From assembly GCF_006440735.1 (NCBI RefSeq), contig NZ_VFUA01000007.1:58247-122246 (forward strand): DNA of 64,000 nucleotides. The letters are read 5' to 3'. Shown in pieces: positions 17,378 through 25,227 of the stretch. Below the pieces are notes generated by a model. The model did no database searches and was not told where the DNA came from. It was given only the letters and a program-made list of their open reading frames with translations. Positions within the stretch are counted from its first letter, which is position 1; every line of letters starts with the position of its first letter. Source of the stretch: Mesorhizobium sp. B2-7-1 (GTDB taxonomy: Bacteria; Pseudomonadota; Alphaproteobacteria; Rhizobiales; Rhizobiaceae). The position numbers and the translations under genes were made by a program.

Positions 17378-18127
17378 TCAGAAGCGGGTGTTTCCCGCCT
17401 CGTTGAACCGATAGACGAGCGAGAACGAGAGCGTCTGCACTTTCGGCTTGAAGGCGATGGCGCTGTCCGGGGCTCCGGTGGCATCGACATACATGCCGGC
17501 GCTTTTGCGGCCGTAGTCGGCGAAGCGGTATTCGGTCTTCATGAACCAGCCCGGTGAAGCGATGCCCGTGAAGTCGAGCGTGTTTTCGACGCCGCCGCCG
17601 ACGAACCAGCCGTCATAATGTTGTCCGGCAACGCTCAAGGGCACGAGCGGTGTCGGGTCGAGGCCGGATCCCGTGAACTCGGCGTGGCTGTAGCCGCCAT
17701 TGGCATAGATCAGCACGTCCGGCGTTGCCAGCACGCCGAGGCGAAGTCCCGCGGCAAGGTTCAGCCTGTTGCTCGTGGTGCCGGAATATTGCTCGAAGGG
17801 CGCCCGGATCGTGCCCCGGATGTCGCCGAACTGAGCGTCGGCGTAGGCGCCGGCCAGCCAGGAAGGGGCAAATTGCCAGTCATAGCCGCCGCCCACAGTG
17901 GCAAAGCCGCCGCTCCCTGTGGTCTGCTCGGATGGTCCGGGCGCGGGAAAGCCTCCGAAATCGGTGTACTGGTCGGCGCTCCACCATCCGAACCCGCCGC
18001 CGGCCGAAAGATAGAACCCGCTCCAGTCCCGGGCCGGCGCTTGCCCCGCGGCATTCATGTCGGCCGCTGATGCCGCCGGCGGCAACATGCTCACGATGAC
18101 GATACCGGCCGCGCGCAAAACTCTCAT
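17378..18127 (-). CDS. Outer-membrane beta-barrel protein (Omp25/Omp31-like)
   Basis: Protein of 249 residues with a signal peptide (MRVLRAAGIVIVSMLPPAAS then AAD). The mature start DWSGFYLSAGGGFGWW is typical of Omp25/Omp31-type porin-like barrels of Hyphomicrobiales, as are the alternating hydrophobic strands (GSGGFATVGGGYDWQF, PDVLIYANGGYSHAEFTG, KTEYRFADYG). The C-terminal strand LSFSLVYRFN precedes a short tail ending in phenylalanine, the usual outer-membrane insertion signal. Monocistronic; the 270 bp upstream hold no recognisable gene. Confidence 0.85.
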   Translation of the reverse strand: MRVLRAAGIVIVSMLPPAASAADMNAAGQAPARDWSGFYLSAGGGFGWWSADQYTDFGGFPAPGPSEQTTGSGGFATVGGGYDWQFAPSWLAGAYADAQFGDIRGTIRAPFEQYSGTTSNRLNLAAGLRLGVLATPDVLIYANGGYSHAEFTGSGLDPTPLVPLSVAGQHYDGWFVGGGVENTLDFTGIASPGWFMKTEYRFADYGRKSAGMYVDATGAPDSAIAFKPKVQTLSFSLVYRFNEAGNTRF

Positions 18128-18397
18128 GCAAATTCCTCGAAGTTGATCCTGGCACGTGCAGCCATGGCTGATTTCGCGGCTGCCGTCTTGGACCGGCGGG
18201 CTCCGGCATTGGATGGGCGGGCGTGGTTTGAAATCGATCGGGAATGTGGCGCGGCTGCAACGAATACCGATCCAAATGATCGCGGCTTGGACTGGATGGC
18301 TCTAGAATTGGACTGGCGAGCCCGATCGCTTCTTTTTGGCCGATCCGCGCCGCGACGGCCGTGCTAGGCTGAGCACGGGGCAAACAGATTTCCGCCA

Positions 18398-19363
18398 ATG
18401 CAGAAGATCGATTTTTCGTCGGACAGCCTGCCAGCGCATCTGAGCGACAAGGATCGCTTTCGCCTCTGGCGCGACATGTGGATGGAGCAGCTCGGCGCGG
18501 CCGAGATCAGGCATGCCGAGGACAAGCGCTTCGCAACGGCGACGAAGATGCGCTTCCTCGGCGACCTCCGCGTCGGCCTGTTCGAGACCACGACCGAGTA
18601 CTATGTGCGCACGCGCCGGCATGTAGCCAACGATCGCGACGATATCTTCGTGGGGTTTTACCGCAGCCCTAAGCCGCAGGTCTGGTCGGTCGCCGATTGC
18701 GATCTGTCGCTGCTGCGCGGCAACGGCATCGCCTACAACGTCGCCCAGCCCTGCCGCAGTTTCACCGACGGCGTGACCGCCTGGGTGCTGGCCTCGATCC
18801 CTCGCGCCTCGCTGCTCAGCATGGTGCCGCATGCCGACGACCGCCCGGTGACGCGGCTCGACCCGGCAAACCCCGCCGTCCGGCATCTGGAACGCACGAT
18901 CGACTTCCTGCTGCAATCCGAGGAGCTGGACGGAGAGCCGGCGCTTTCGCGGCAGGCCGGGACGGCGCTGGCCGATCTGATGGTGCTGGCGCTGGGAGCC
19001 AAGGGCGATGCCGCGGAGATCGCGACCGGCCGCGGGCTGCGCGCGGCACGGCTTCGCGAAGCCGTGGCGGTGATCGAGGCGCGTTTTGCCGATCCGGCGC
19101 TGTCGACGGAGATGGTCGCCCGCGCGATCGGTCTGTCGCGTCGCTATCTCAACACGCTTCTGCTGGAGAGCGGCCGCACCTTTGCCGAACGCGTGCTGGA
19201 GCTGCGCCTGCAGAAGGCATCCGCCATGCTGTCGGATATCCGCAACGACGCCACGAGGGTGAGCGACATCGCGCTCGCCGCGGGGTTCAACGACGTGTCC
19301 TATTTCAACCGGCGGTTCCGGGTTCGGTTCGGCGCTTCGCCCACGCAATATCGCGGCGGGTAG
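18398..19363 (+). CDS. AraC family transcriptional regulator
   Basis: Protein of 321 residues. An N-terminal AraC-binding-like domain (about residues 1-200, with SLLRGNGIAYN and LEGELD-type stretches) is followed by the two helix-turn-helices: STEMVARAIGLSRRYLNTLL and VSDIALAAGFNDVSYFNRRF, ending RVRFGASPTQYR, the standard AraC finish. Ligand and target unknown. It is a lone gene between the outer-membrane protein and CueR genes, with no obvious divergent partner beyond the outer-membrane gene 270 bp away. Confidence 0.9.
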   Translation: MQKIDFSSDSLPAHLSDKDRFRLWRDMWMEQLGAAEIRHAEDKRFATATKMRFLGDLRVGLFETTTEYYVRTRRHVANDRDDIFVGFYRSPKPQVWSVADCDLSLLRGNGIAYNVAQPCRSFTDGVTAWVLASIPRASLLSMVPHADDRPVTRLDPANPAVRHLERTIDFLLQSEELDGEPALSRQAGTALADLMVLALGAKGDAAEIATGRGLRAARLREAVAVIEARFADPALSTEMVARAIGLSRRYLNTLLLESGRTFAERVLELRLQKASAMLSDIRNDATRVSDIALAAGFNDVSYFNRRFRVRFGASPTQYRGG

Positions 19364-19375
19364 GGCGGGGGCCTG

Positions 19376-19780
19376 TCAGGCGGAGAGCTGGTCCACCGCG
19401 CCAGCCATATCGTCCAGGATCGGGCAGTCCGGCCGGTGGTCGCCGTGGCAGGCGTGGATCAGTGTCTGCAGCGTCGAGCGCATCGACTGTAATTCGCGCA
19501 CCTTCTCCTCGATCGCCCTGACATGGGCGGCGGCGATCTCGCGCACGTCGTGGCTGGCGCGGTCGCGGTCCTGATAGAGCGCCATCAGCTGCCTGCAATC
19601 GTCGATTGAGAAGCCGAGGTTGCGCGCGCGGCGCAGGAAGGCGAGCCGGTGGATGTCCTCGCCGGAGTAATCGCGATAGCCGTTCCCGGCCCGCGCCGGA
19701 CGGATCAGGCCGATCTCCTCATAGTAGCGGATGGTCTTGGCCGGCAGGCCGGAACGCTCGGCGGCATCTCCGACATTCAT
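19376..19780 (-). CDS. cueR: Copper-responsive MerR family regulator CueR (HmrR)
   Basis: MerR-type activator of 134 residues: N-terminal winged helix (MNVGDAAERSGLPAKTIRYY then EEIGLIRP), long dimer helix (IRAIEEKVREL region) and C-terminal metal loop with Cys111 and Cys119 in CHGDHRPDC followed by PILDD. The eight-residue cysteine spacing is the CueR signature for Cu(I)/Ag(I). It distorts promoters with a 19-20 bp spacer. No copper gene is adjacent, but an exact CueR box lies at 28153-28183 in front of a copper ATPase 8.4 kb away. Confidence 0.92.
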   Translation of the reverse strand: MNVGDAAERSGLPAKTIRYYEEIGLIRPARAGNGYRDYSGEDIHRLAFLRRARNLGFSIDDCRQLMALYQDRDRASHDVREIAAAHVRAIEEKVRELQSMRSTLQTLIHACHGDHRPDCPILDDMAGAVDQLSA

Positions 19781-20007
19781 GGCGCTCTCCTCGAATTCCA
19801 GGCGGCTCTCTGAGTCGCCTCATTGATTTTGCTTCACAATCCCGTGAGGCCTGTTGCGGAAATGCCGCAGTTCGGCACTTACCAGCACGTAAGGTCTTGC
19901 ATATAGGCAGTGCGCGCTTGGCAAGCAAAAGAAATGCCAGCATGAATGATGGCAAGAAGGCGGCCGACTCGTGCCGCTGCCATAGAGACGGGGCGTCGGA
20001 CCTATTC

Positions 20008-20625
20008 ATGCGCTTGAAGTCATTTGCAATCCTCGCCGCTCTTGCGCTGTCGACCGCGATCAGCGGGTGCAGCACCATCGGTGGGCAAATGTTCACCAAC
20101 AACTATGGCGCGATGACCGATGCCGGTTATCAGCTGCCGCGCATCCCGATCGAGAAGGTCCCCGCCAGGTACCACCGCCAGGAAGTGCGGTATGATTCTT
20201 CGGAGAAGCCGGGCACCATCATCGTCGATACCCAGAACAAGTTCCTCTATTTCATCGAGGGCGACGGCATGGCGATGCGCTATGGCATCGGCGTCGGCCG
20301 CGAGGGTTTCGAGTGGCACGGCACGGCCCATATCGCGCTGAAGCGCGAATGGCCGACCTGGACGCCGCCTTCGCAGATGATCAAGCGCCAGCCCGAGCTC
20401 GCCAAGTTCGCCGGCGGCATGGAGCCGGGCCTGAAGAACCCGCTCGGCGCGCGCGCCATGTATCTCTTCAACAAGGGCGGCGACATGGGCTACCGCCTGC
20501 ATGGCAGCCCGGAATGGTTCTCGATCGGCAAGGCGATGTCGTCGGGCTGCATCCGGCTGATGAACCAGGACATTATCGATCTCTACGACCGCACGTCGGT
20601 CGGCGCCAAAGTCATCGTGATGTGA
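20008..20625 (+). CDS. L,D-transpeptidase (YkuD domain) lipoprotein
   Basis: Cell-wall enzyme of 205 residues that would make 3-3 peptidoglycan cross-links or anchor proteins. The start at MRLKSFAILAALALSTAISG then CS is chosen because it gives a lipoprotein signal with lipobox ISGC (cysteine 21). The YkuD catalytic motif is seen as YRLHGSPEWFSIGKAMSSGC then IRL, with His and Cys of the HXX..SXGCIRL pattern. An upstream in-frame ATG at 19942 would bury the signal and is unlikely. A strong terminator follows at 20695. Confidence 0.9.
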   Translation: MRLKSFAILAALALSTAISGCSTIGGQMFTNNYGAMTDAGYQLPRIPIEKVPARYHRQEVRYDSSEKPGTIIVDTQNKFLYFIEGDGMAMRYGIGVGREGFEWHGTAHIALKREWPTWTPPSQMIKRQPELAKFAGGMEPGLKNPLGARAMYLFNKGGDMGYRLHGSPEWFSIGKAMSSGCIRLMNQDIIDLYDRTSVGAKVIVM

Positions 20626-20694
20626 TCACGAAGGCCGAGGCCAAAAGCTTTCGCAAGCGGACCGTCTAGGCAACAACAAGACGTCCAAGAACAG

Positions 20695-20727
20695 AAAACC
20701 GGGCTGGGGGCCCGGTTTTTTGTTTTT
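20695..20727 (+). terminator. Rho-independent terminator after the L,D-transpeptidase
   Basis: AAAACCGGGC (20695-20704), loop TGGGG, GCCCGGTTTT (20710-20719): a perfect 10-bp stem, then T-rich sequence to 20727. A classic intrinsic terminator for the gene ending at 20625. Confidence 0.9.
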
Positions 20728-20777
20728 GTGGTTTGCTGGAATATCGCGGCGCGACGCCCTTTTAAGAGTTCGCCCTG

Positions 20778-20874
20778 CTGAATCCATATGGCTTGGTTTT
20801 CGAGAACCGGAGCGGAGCGTACTTTAAGTACGTAAGCACCGGAAGCGCAGAAAACCGAGCCAGATGGTCAGCGG
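20778..20874. repeat. Dispersed inverted repeat family D, first copy
   Basis: Core 20795-20857 contains GAGAACCGGAGCGGAGCGTA, a small palindrome TACTTTAAGTA, and GCACCGGAAGCGCAG; the flanks (GCTGAATCCATATGGCTTGG and CCGAGCCAGATGGTCAGC) pair imperfectly, giving one long stem-loop. The second copy is at 21595-21740; the two bracket the NifU-type gene. Confidence 0.75.
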
Positions 20875-20892
20875 GGTAGAACTACAATGGCG

Positions 20893-21462
20893 TCAGGCGA
20901 CCTGCTCGACCTGCTGGACCTCCGGAACGAAGTGGCGAAGCAGGTTCTGGATGCCATGTTTCAGCGTCGCCGTCGAGGACGGGCAACCGGCGCAGGCGCC
21001 CTTCATATGCAGGAACACGGTGCCGTTCTCGAAGCCGCGGAAGGTGATGTCGCCGCCATCCTGGGCGACCGCCGGGCGCACACGCGTGTCGAGCAGTTCC
21101 TTGATGGTCAGCACCAGCTCTTCGTCTGCCTTGTCGTAGAACTCGCCGGTCTCGCCGACGTCGCTCGTCGGAGCGGTCGAGGCCATGACCGGCGCGCCGG
21201 ACATGAAGTGCTCCATGATGGCGCCGAGGATCGCCGGCTTCAGGTGCTGCCAGTCCGGGCCGTCCTTGGTCACGGTGATGAAATCATAGCCGAAGAAAAC
21301 GCCGGTGACGCCCGGGATCTCGAACAGACGGCCGGCCAGCGGCGAAGCCTCCGCCGCGGCTTCGGCGTTGCGGAAATCGGCCGTGCCTTCGCGCAGCACT
21401 TCCTTGCCCGGCAGGAATTTCAGCGTCGCCGGGTTCGGCGTCGATTCGGTCTGGATGAACAT
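20893..21462 (-). CDS. NifU family Fe-S scaffold/carrier protein (Nfu type)
   Basis: Protein of 189 residues, built as the Nfu class: N-terminal Nfu domain MFIQTESTPNPATLKFLPGK and, from about residue 113, the NifU C-terminal domain with RPAVAQDGGDITF and the cluster-binding CxxC in GACAGCPSSTATLK (Cys157, Cys160). It carries and delivers Fe-S clusters in the cytoplasm. No nif genes are near, so a housekeeping role is more likely than a nitrogenase role. Copies of repeat family D flank it on both sides. Confidence 0.93.
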   Translation of the reverse strand: MFIQTESTPNPATLKFLPGKEVLREGTADFRNAEAAAEASPLAGRLFEIPGVTGVFFGYDFITVTKDGPDWQHLKPAILGAIMEHFMSGAPVMASTAPTSDVGETGEFYDKADEELVLTIKELLDTRVRPAVAQDGGDITFRGFENGTVFLHMKGACAGCPSSTATLKHGIQNLLRHFVPEVQQVEQVA

Positions 21463-21594
21463 GGGTATCTCCAGGCCCTTCGCGGGCCGATAGTTTGGAA
21501 TAATTCTAAATAGGCTCTATCGGCTGGACATTCAAGCGAAACGCGTCGCTAGGAACGGCTGGCTGGCGGAATGTTTTTTCGACCCCTCATCCAC

Positions 21595-21740
21595 TTGAGA
21601 TGTGTTGAGATTCAGGTCAGGCCGAGTCGAGAACGGTGGTTTCGAGAACCGGAGCGGAGCGTACTTGAAGTACGTGAGCACCGGAAGCGCAGGAAACCGC
21701 CGTTCGCAGGCCGGCCTCACCTGAATATCAGCACATCTCA
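21595..21740. repeat. Dispersed inverted repeat family D, long copy overlapping the usp stop
   Basis: The arms run TGAGATGTGTTGAGATTCAG onward and, on the other side, back to CACATCTCA at 21732-21740, pairing over roughly 60 bases with few mismatches. The centre carries the same GGAGCGGAGCGTACTT core as the copy at 20778. The last bases of the right arm include the stop codon of the usp gene (21738-21740). Confidence 0.8.
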
Positions 21741-22229
21741 GGCTAAGCTGTCGATCTCCTCATCCGACAGATTCTGCGGCACCACCGTCACCGGGATGGG
21801 GAAAGCGGCGCCCTTGCCGGCCACCGCGCCGACCAGCGGCCCGGGGCCTTCCTTGCCGGCGCCAGCCGCCAGCACCAGGATGGCTATGTCCTGGTCGTCC
21901 TCGATCAGCTTGTGGATTTCTTCCGTGGGCTTGCCTTCGCGCACCACCAGCTCCGGCTCGATCCCGACATGCTGACGCACCTTGTTGGCGTAGCCGTCGA
22001 GCGCTGCGCGGGCTGTCGCCGTGGCTTCCTCGCGCATGATCTTTTCCACGCCCAGCCAGTGCTGGAAATCGTCCGGCTCGATGACGTAGAGCAGCACCAG
22101 CACGCCGCTGGTATGCTGCGCCCGTTTCGAGGCGTAAGCGACGGCGCGCTCGCATTCCGGCGTATCGTCGATGATCGCCAGGAATTTTCTGCGATGCCCG
22201 GCTTCTCGGCTGAGGCGTTTGGAGACCAT
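21738..22229 (-). CDS. Universal stress protein (UspA family)
   Basis: Cytoplasmic stress protein of 163 residues. Seen: RKFLAIIDDTPECERAVAYA at the start of the alpha/beta fold, a middle VVREGKPTEEIHKLIEDD, and a glycine-rich nucleotide-binding stretch LVLAAGAGKEGPGPLVG followed by IPVTVVP, resembling the G-2x-G-9x-G-S/T motif of ATP-binding members. The start MVSKRLSREAGHRRKF is chosen because upstream codons show no family similarity. It is 111 bp after trpS in the same direction; its stop lies in a long inverted repeat. Confidence 0.88.
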   Translation of the reverse strand: MVSKRLSREAGHRRKFLAIIDDTPECERAVAYASKRAQHTSGVLVLLYVIEPDDFQHWLGVEKIMREEATATARAALDGYANKVRQHVGIEPELVVREGKPTEEIHKLIEDDQDIAILVLAAGAGKEGPGPLVGAVAGKGAAFPIPVTVVPQNLSDEEIDSLA

Positions 22230-22340
22230 GTCTATCTGCTCGGTATGGTTTCGGCCGCAATCTGCCACTGCCGCGAACCGGCGGCAAGCCGCCGTCCGGC
22301 GTGACGGTGGTCCCTGGAGCAATTCCAGGAGACTGGTCGA

Positions 22341-23408
22341 TCAGTCCTGCAGCAGGCCGATGATGTCGCGCACCGTCTTCATCGTGCCCTCGGCGAGCCC
22401 CCGCGCCCTGTTGCCGCCATCCTTGAGCACGGCGTCGACATAGGCGCGATCACCCTCGATGCGGCGCATCTCGGAAGCGATCGGCGCCAGCTTCTCCACG
22501 GCAAGGTCGGCCAAAGCCGGCTTGAACACGGAGAACTGCTGGCCGCCATATTCCTTCAGCACGTCTTCCTTCGAGATCTCGGCGAGGCCGGCATAGATGC
22601 CGACGAGGTTTTCGGCCTCAGGCCGGCTTTCCAAGCCGTCTATCTCGCTCGGCAAGGCTTCCGGGTCGGTCTTGGCCTTGCGGATCTTCTTCGAGATCGT
22701 ATCGGCATCGTCCGTCAGGTTGATGCGCGACAGGTCCGACGGGTCCGACTTCGACATCTTCTTCGAGCCGTCGCGCAGGCTCATGATACGCGCCGCCGGA
22801 CCGCCGATGACCGGTTCGGTGATCGGGAAATAGCCGTTCACCGTCTCTTCGCCGACTTGCATCTCGACGCCGACGCCGAGCGCCGCGATCTTCTCGGAGA
22901 AGTCGTTGTTGAATTTCTGGGCGATGTCGCGGGTGAGCTCCAGATGCTGCTTCTGGTCCTCGCCCACCGGCACATGGGTGGCGCGGTAAAGCAGGATGTC
23001 GGCGGCCATCAGGCTCGGATAAGCGAGCAGGCCGAGCGAAGCGTTCTCGCGGTCCTTTCCGGCCTTGTCCTTGAATTGCGTCATCTTGTTCATCCAGCCG
23101 ATGCGCGCCACGCAGTTGAAGATCCAGGCCAGCTCGGCATGCTGCATGACCCGCGACTGGTTGAAGACGATGTGCTTCTTGGGGTCGATGCCGGAGGCGA
23201 GGAACGCCGCGGTGATCGAGCGCGTCTGGTCGCCGAGATCCTGATGGACGAGCTGCGCCGTCAGCGAATGCAGGTCGACGACGCAGTAGATGCAGTCGGA
23301 CTGTTCCTGGAGGGCGACGAATTTCTTGATGGCGCCGAGATAATTGCCGAGATGCAGGTTGCCGGTCGGCTGGACGCCAGAAAAGACGAGTGGCTTGAAG
23401 GCGGACAT
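22341..23408 (-). CDS. trpS: Tryptophanyl-tRNA synthetase
   Basis: Class I aminoacyl-tRNA synthetase of 355 residues that charges tRNA-Trp. Seen: the start [20 protein letters not shown] followed by GNYLGAI, which is the HIGH-equivalent region, and [12 protein letters not shown] as the KMSKS loop. The length is a little above the bacterial norm because of an insertion around [11 protein letters not shown]. It is downstream of murJ with a 174-bp gap that holds a hairpin. Essential housekeeping gene. Confidence 0.97.
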   Translation of the reverse strand: MSAFKPLVFSGVQPTGNLHLGNYLGAIKKFVALQEQSDCIYCVVDLHSLTAQLVHQDLGDQTRSITAAFLASGIDPKKHIVFNQSRVMQHAELAWIFNCVARIGWMNKMTQFKDKAGKDRENASLGLLAYPSLMAADILLYRATHVPVGEDQKQHLELTRDIAQKFNNDFSEKIAALGVGVEMQVGEETVNGYFPITEPVIGGPAARIMSLRDGSKKMSKSDPSDLSRINLTDDADTISKKIRKAKTDPEALPSEIDGLESRPEAENLVGIYAGLAEISKEDVLKEYGGQQFSVFKPALADLAVEKLAPIASEMRRIEGDRAYVDAVLKDGGNRARGLAEGTMKTVRDIIGLLQD

Positions 23409-23441
23409 GAGTTCCTCATGGCTTGTGGAGGGCCGTATAAA

Positions 23442-23482
23442 CATGATTCCAAAAAGTTGCAGACTTTTTGGAGCCAATCATG
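23442..23482. repeat. Palindromic hairpin between murJ and trpS (family F)
   Basis: CATGATT (23442-23448) pairs with AATCATG (23476-23482), and inside them CCAAAAAGT-tgcag-ACTTTTTGG (23449-23471) is a perfect 9-bp stem. It could terminate murJ transcription on the minus strand. The remainder of 23409-23582 shows nothing identifiable. Confidence 0.6.
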
Positions 23483-23582
23483 CGGCTGGAGACCGCGCGC
23501 GGCGAAAGTCTTTCGACGGCGGGCTTATGGACCAACCCGAGGGCGGGAGCAAGTACCGACGACAGGCGAGGTGGCAGGCTGA

Positions 23583-25187
23583 CTATTCGTCGAGATTGGG
23601 CTTGGACGCCGACGCGGCCTTTGCCTCGCCTCGCTTCACGTTCCGGCGGATCATGCCGAAATCGGCGCCGCCGGTGCCGAAGGCGGCGATGAAGTAGAGC
23701 GCCGCTCCCCCGGCAACGAGCGCAAGCACGGTCGTCGCCTTCACCACCAGCGGTGAACCCGGTCCGATCTGCGTGGCAAAATGGCGCTCAGCGAAGTAAA
23801 GCGCGACGGCCATGATCACAGCCGACAGCACCAGCCTCGGGATGCGCTTCAGCAGGGGGATGTCGCGGCCCCAATGACCGCGCCTGATCAGCATGGCGAG
23901 CAGCATCAGCGCGTTGACCCAGCCCGCGACGGCCGAAGCCACCGCGATGCCCGGAGCGCCCATCGACGGGAATAAGGTCAGCGCCGTTGCGACATTCACG
24001 CCGACGGAGATGGCGGCGAAGATCATCGGCGTGCGCGTGTCCTCGCGCGCGAAATAGCCCGGCGTGAAGGCCTTGATCAACACGAAGGCAGGCAGGCCGA
24101 GGCCGAAGACCGCCAGGATGGAGGCGACGACCGGCGTCGAGTGGTTGGCGGCGAAGGCGCCGCGCTCATAGACCAGCCGCACGATCGGTTCCGACATCAC
24201 CCACAGCGCCGCCGCCGCCGGCAGCGTTATGAACAAGGTGAACTCGACCGACCGGTTCTGCAGGTTGGCGGCTTCGATCAGATTGCCCGATTTCAGCGCC
24301 CGCGACAGCTCCGGCAACAGCACGATGGCGACCGCAACGCCGACGACGCCGAGCGGCAGCTGGTAGATGCGGTCGGCATAGGCGAGCGACGACACGGCGC
24401 TGTTCTGACCCGAGGCGATCGCCGTGCCGATCAGCTGGTTGATCTGGGTGATGCCGCCGGTGATCGCCGCCGGCAGCGCCAGGACCAGGAGCCGCTTGAC
24501 GTTCGGCGTCATCTTCGGCCGGCGGAAGCCGATCGAGATGCCGGCATAGCGCACTGCCACCCACACGATCGCCAACTGAACGATGCCCGCCGCCAGCACG
24601 CCCCAGGACAGCCCGAAGCCGACATCATGCGCGTCCAGCCCATGATACCAGGCATAGGCGAGCACGCTGATCAGGATGATGTTGAGGAAGGCGGGTGCGA
24701 TCGCCGCGGCGAAATAGCGGCGCAGCGAGTTCAGCATGCCCGCCATCATGGCGCCGAGCGACATGCAGATCAGATAGGGAAACATGATCGTCGCAAGCGT
24801 GACGGTCGTCTCGAACTTGCCCGGCGTGCTGGCAAAGCCCGGAGCCACCAGGTAGCGGACGATCAGCGGCATCGCCAGTTCCATGAGGACGGTGAGCGCC
24901 AGCAGCACCGAGAACAGAACCCCGAAAACCTCCTCCGAGAAGCGCTTGGCTCCCTCCGTGCCGTGCTGTTCGATCTCCTTGGCGAACAGCGGCACGAAGG
25001 CGGCGTTGAAGGCGCCTTCGGCGAACAGCCGGCGGAAGGTGTTGGGGAGCTGGAAGGCGGCATTGAAGGCGTCGGCGACCGGCCCGGTGCCGAGCGCCGC
25101 CGCCATCAGCATCTCACGGCCGAAGCCCAGCGCGCGGCTCATCAGCGTGCCGGAGGCGACGGTGGCGAATTTCTTGACTAGGCTCAT
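23583..25187 (-). CDS. murJ: Lipid II flippase MurJ (MviN)
   Basis: Inner-membrane flippase of 534 residues that moves lipid II to the periplasm for cell-wall synthesis. The family N-terminus is plain: KKFATVASGTLMSRALGFGR then EMLMAAALGTGPVADAFNAA, followed by FRRLFAEGAFNAAFVPLF. About fourteen hydrophobic segments are present. It follows glnD by 40 bp and precedes trpS in the same direction, a gene order seen in rhizobia. The last residues (ASASKPNLDE) form a soluble tail. Confidence 0.96.
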   Translation of the reverse strand: MSLVKKFATVASGTLMSRALGFGREMLMAAALGTGPVADAFNAAFQLPNTFRRLFAEGAFNAAFVPLFAKEIEQHGTEGAKRFSEEVFGVLFSVLLALTVLMELAMPLIVRYLVAPGFASTPGKFETTVTLATIMFPYLICMSLGAMMAGMLNSLRRYFAAAIAPAFLNIILISVLAYAWYHGLDAHDVGFGLSWGVLAAGIVQLAIVWVAVRYAGISIGFRRPKMTPNVKRLLVLALPAAITGGITQINQLIGTAIASGQNSAVSSLAYADRIYQLPLGVVGVAVAIVLLPELSRALKSGNLIEAANLQNRSVEFTLFITLPAAAALWVMSEPIVRLVYERGAFAANHSTPVVASILAVFGLGLPAFVLIKAFTPGYFAREDTRTPMIFAAISVGVNVATALTLFPSMGAPGIAVASAVAGWVNALMLLAMLIRRGHWGRDIPLLKRIPRLVLSAVIMAVALYFAERHFATQIGPGSPLVVKATTVLALVAGGAALYFIAAFGTGGADFGMIRRNVKRGEAKAASASKPNLDE

Positions 25188-25227
25188 GCTGGGGACGACT
25201 GCCAGAAAAATTGCGTCAAATGGATGG

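Noticed and set aside
19606..20007. In-frame extension upstream of the L,D-transpeptidase
   Set aside because: It overlaps cueR in antisense and would hide the lipoprotein signal that begins at 20008.
20893..21462. Nitrogen fixation cluster around the NifU-type gene
   Set aside because: No other nif or fix gene is present and the protein is of Nfu carrier type, so a housekeeping role is more likely.
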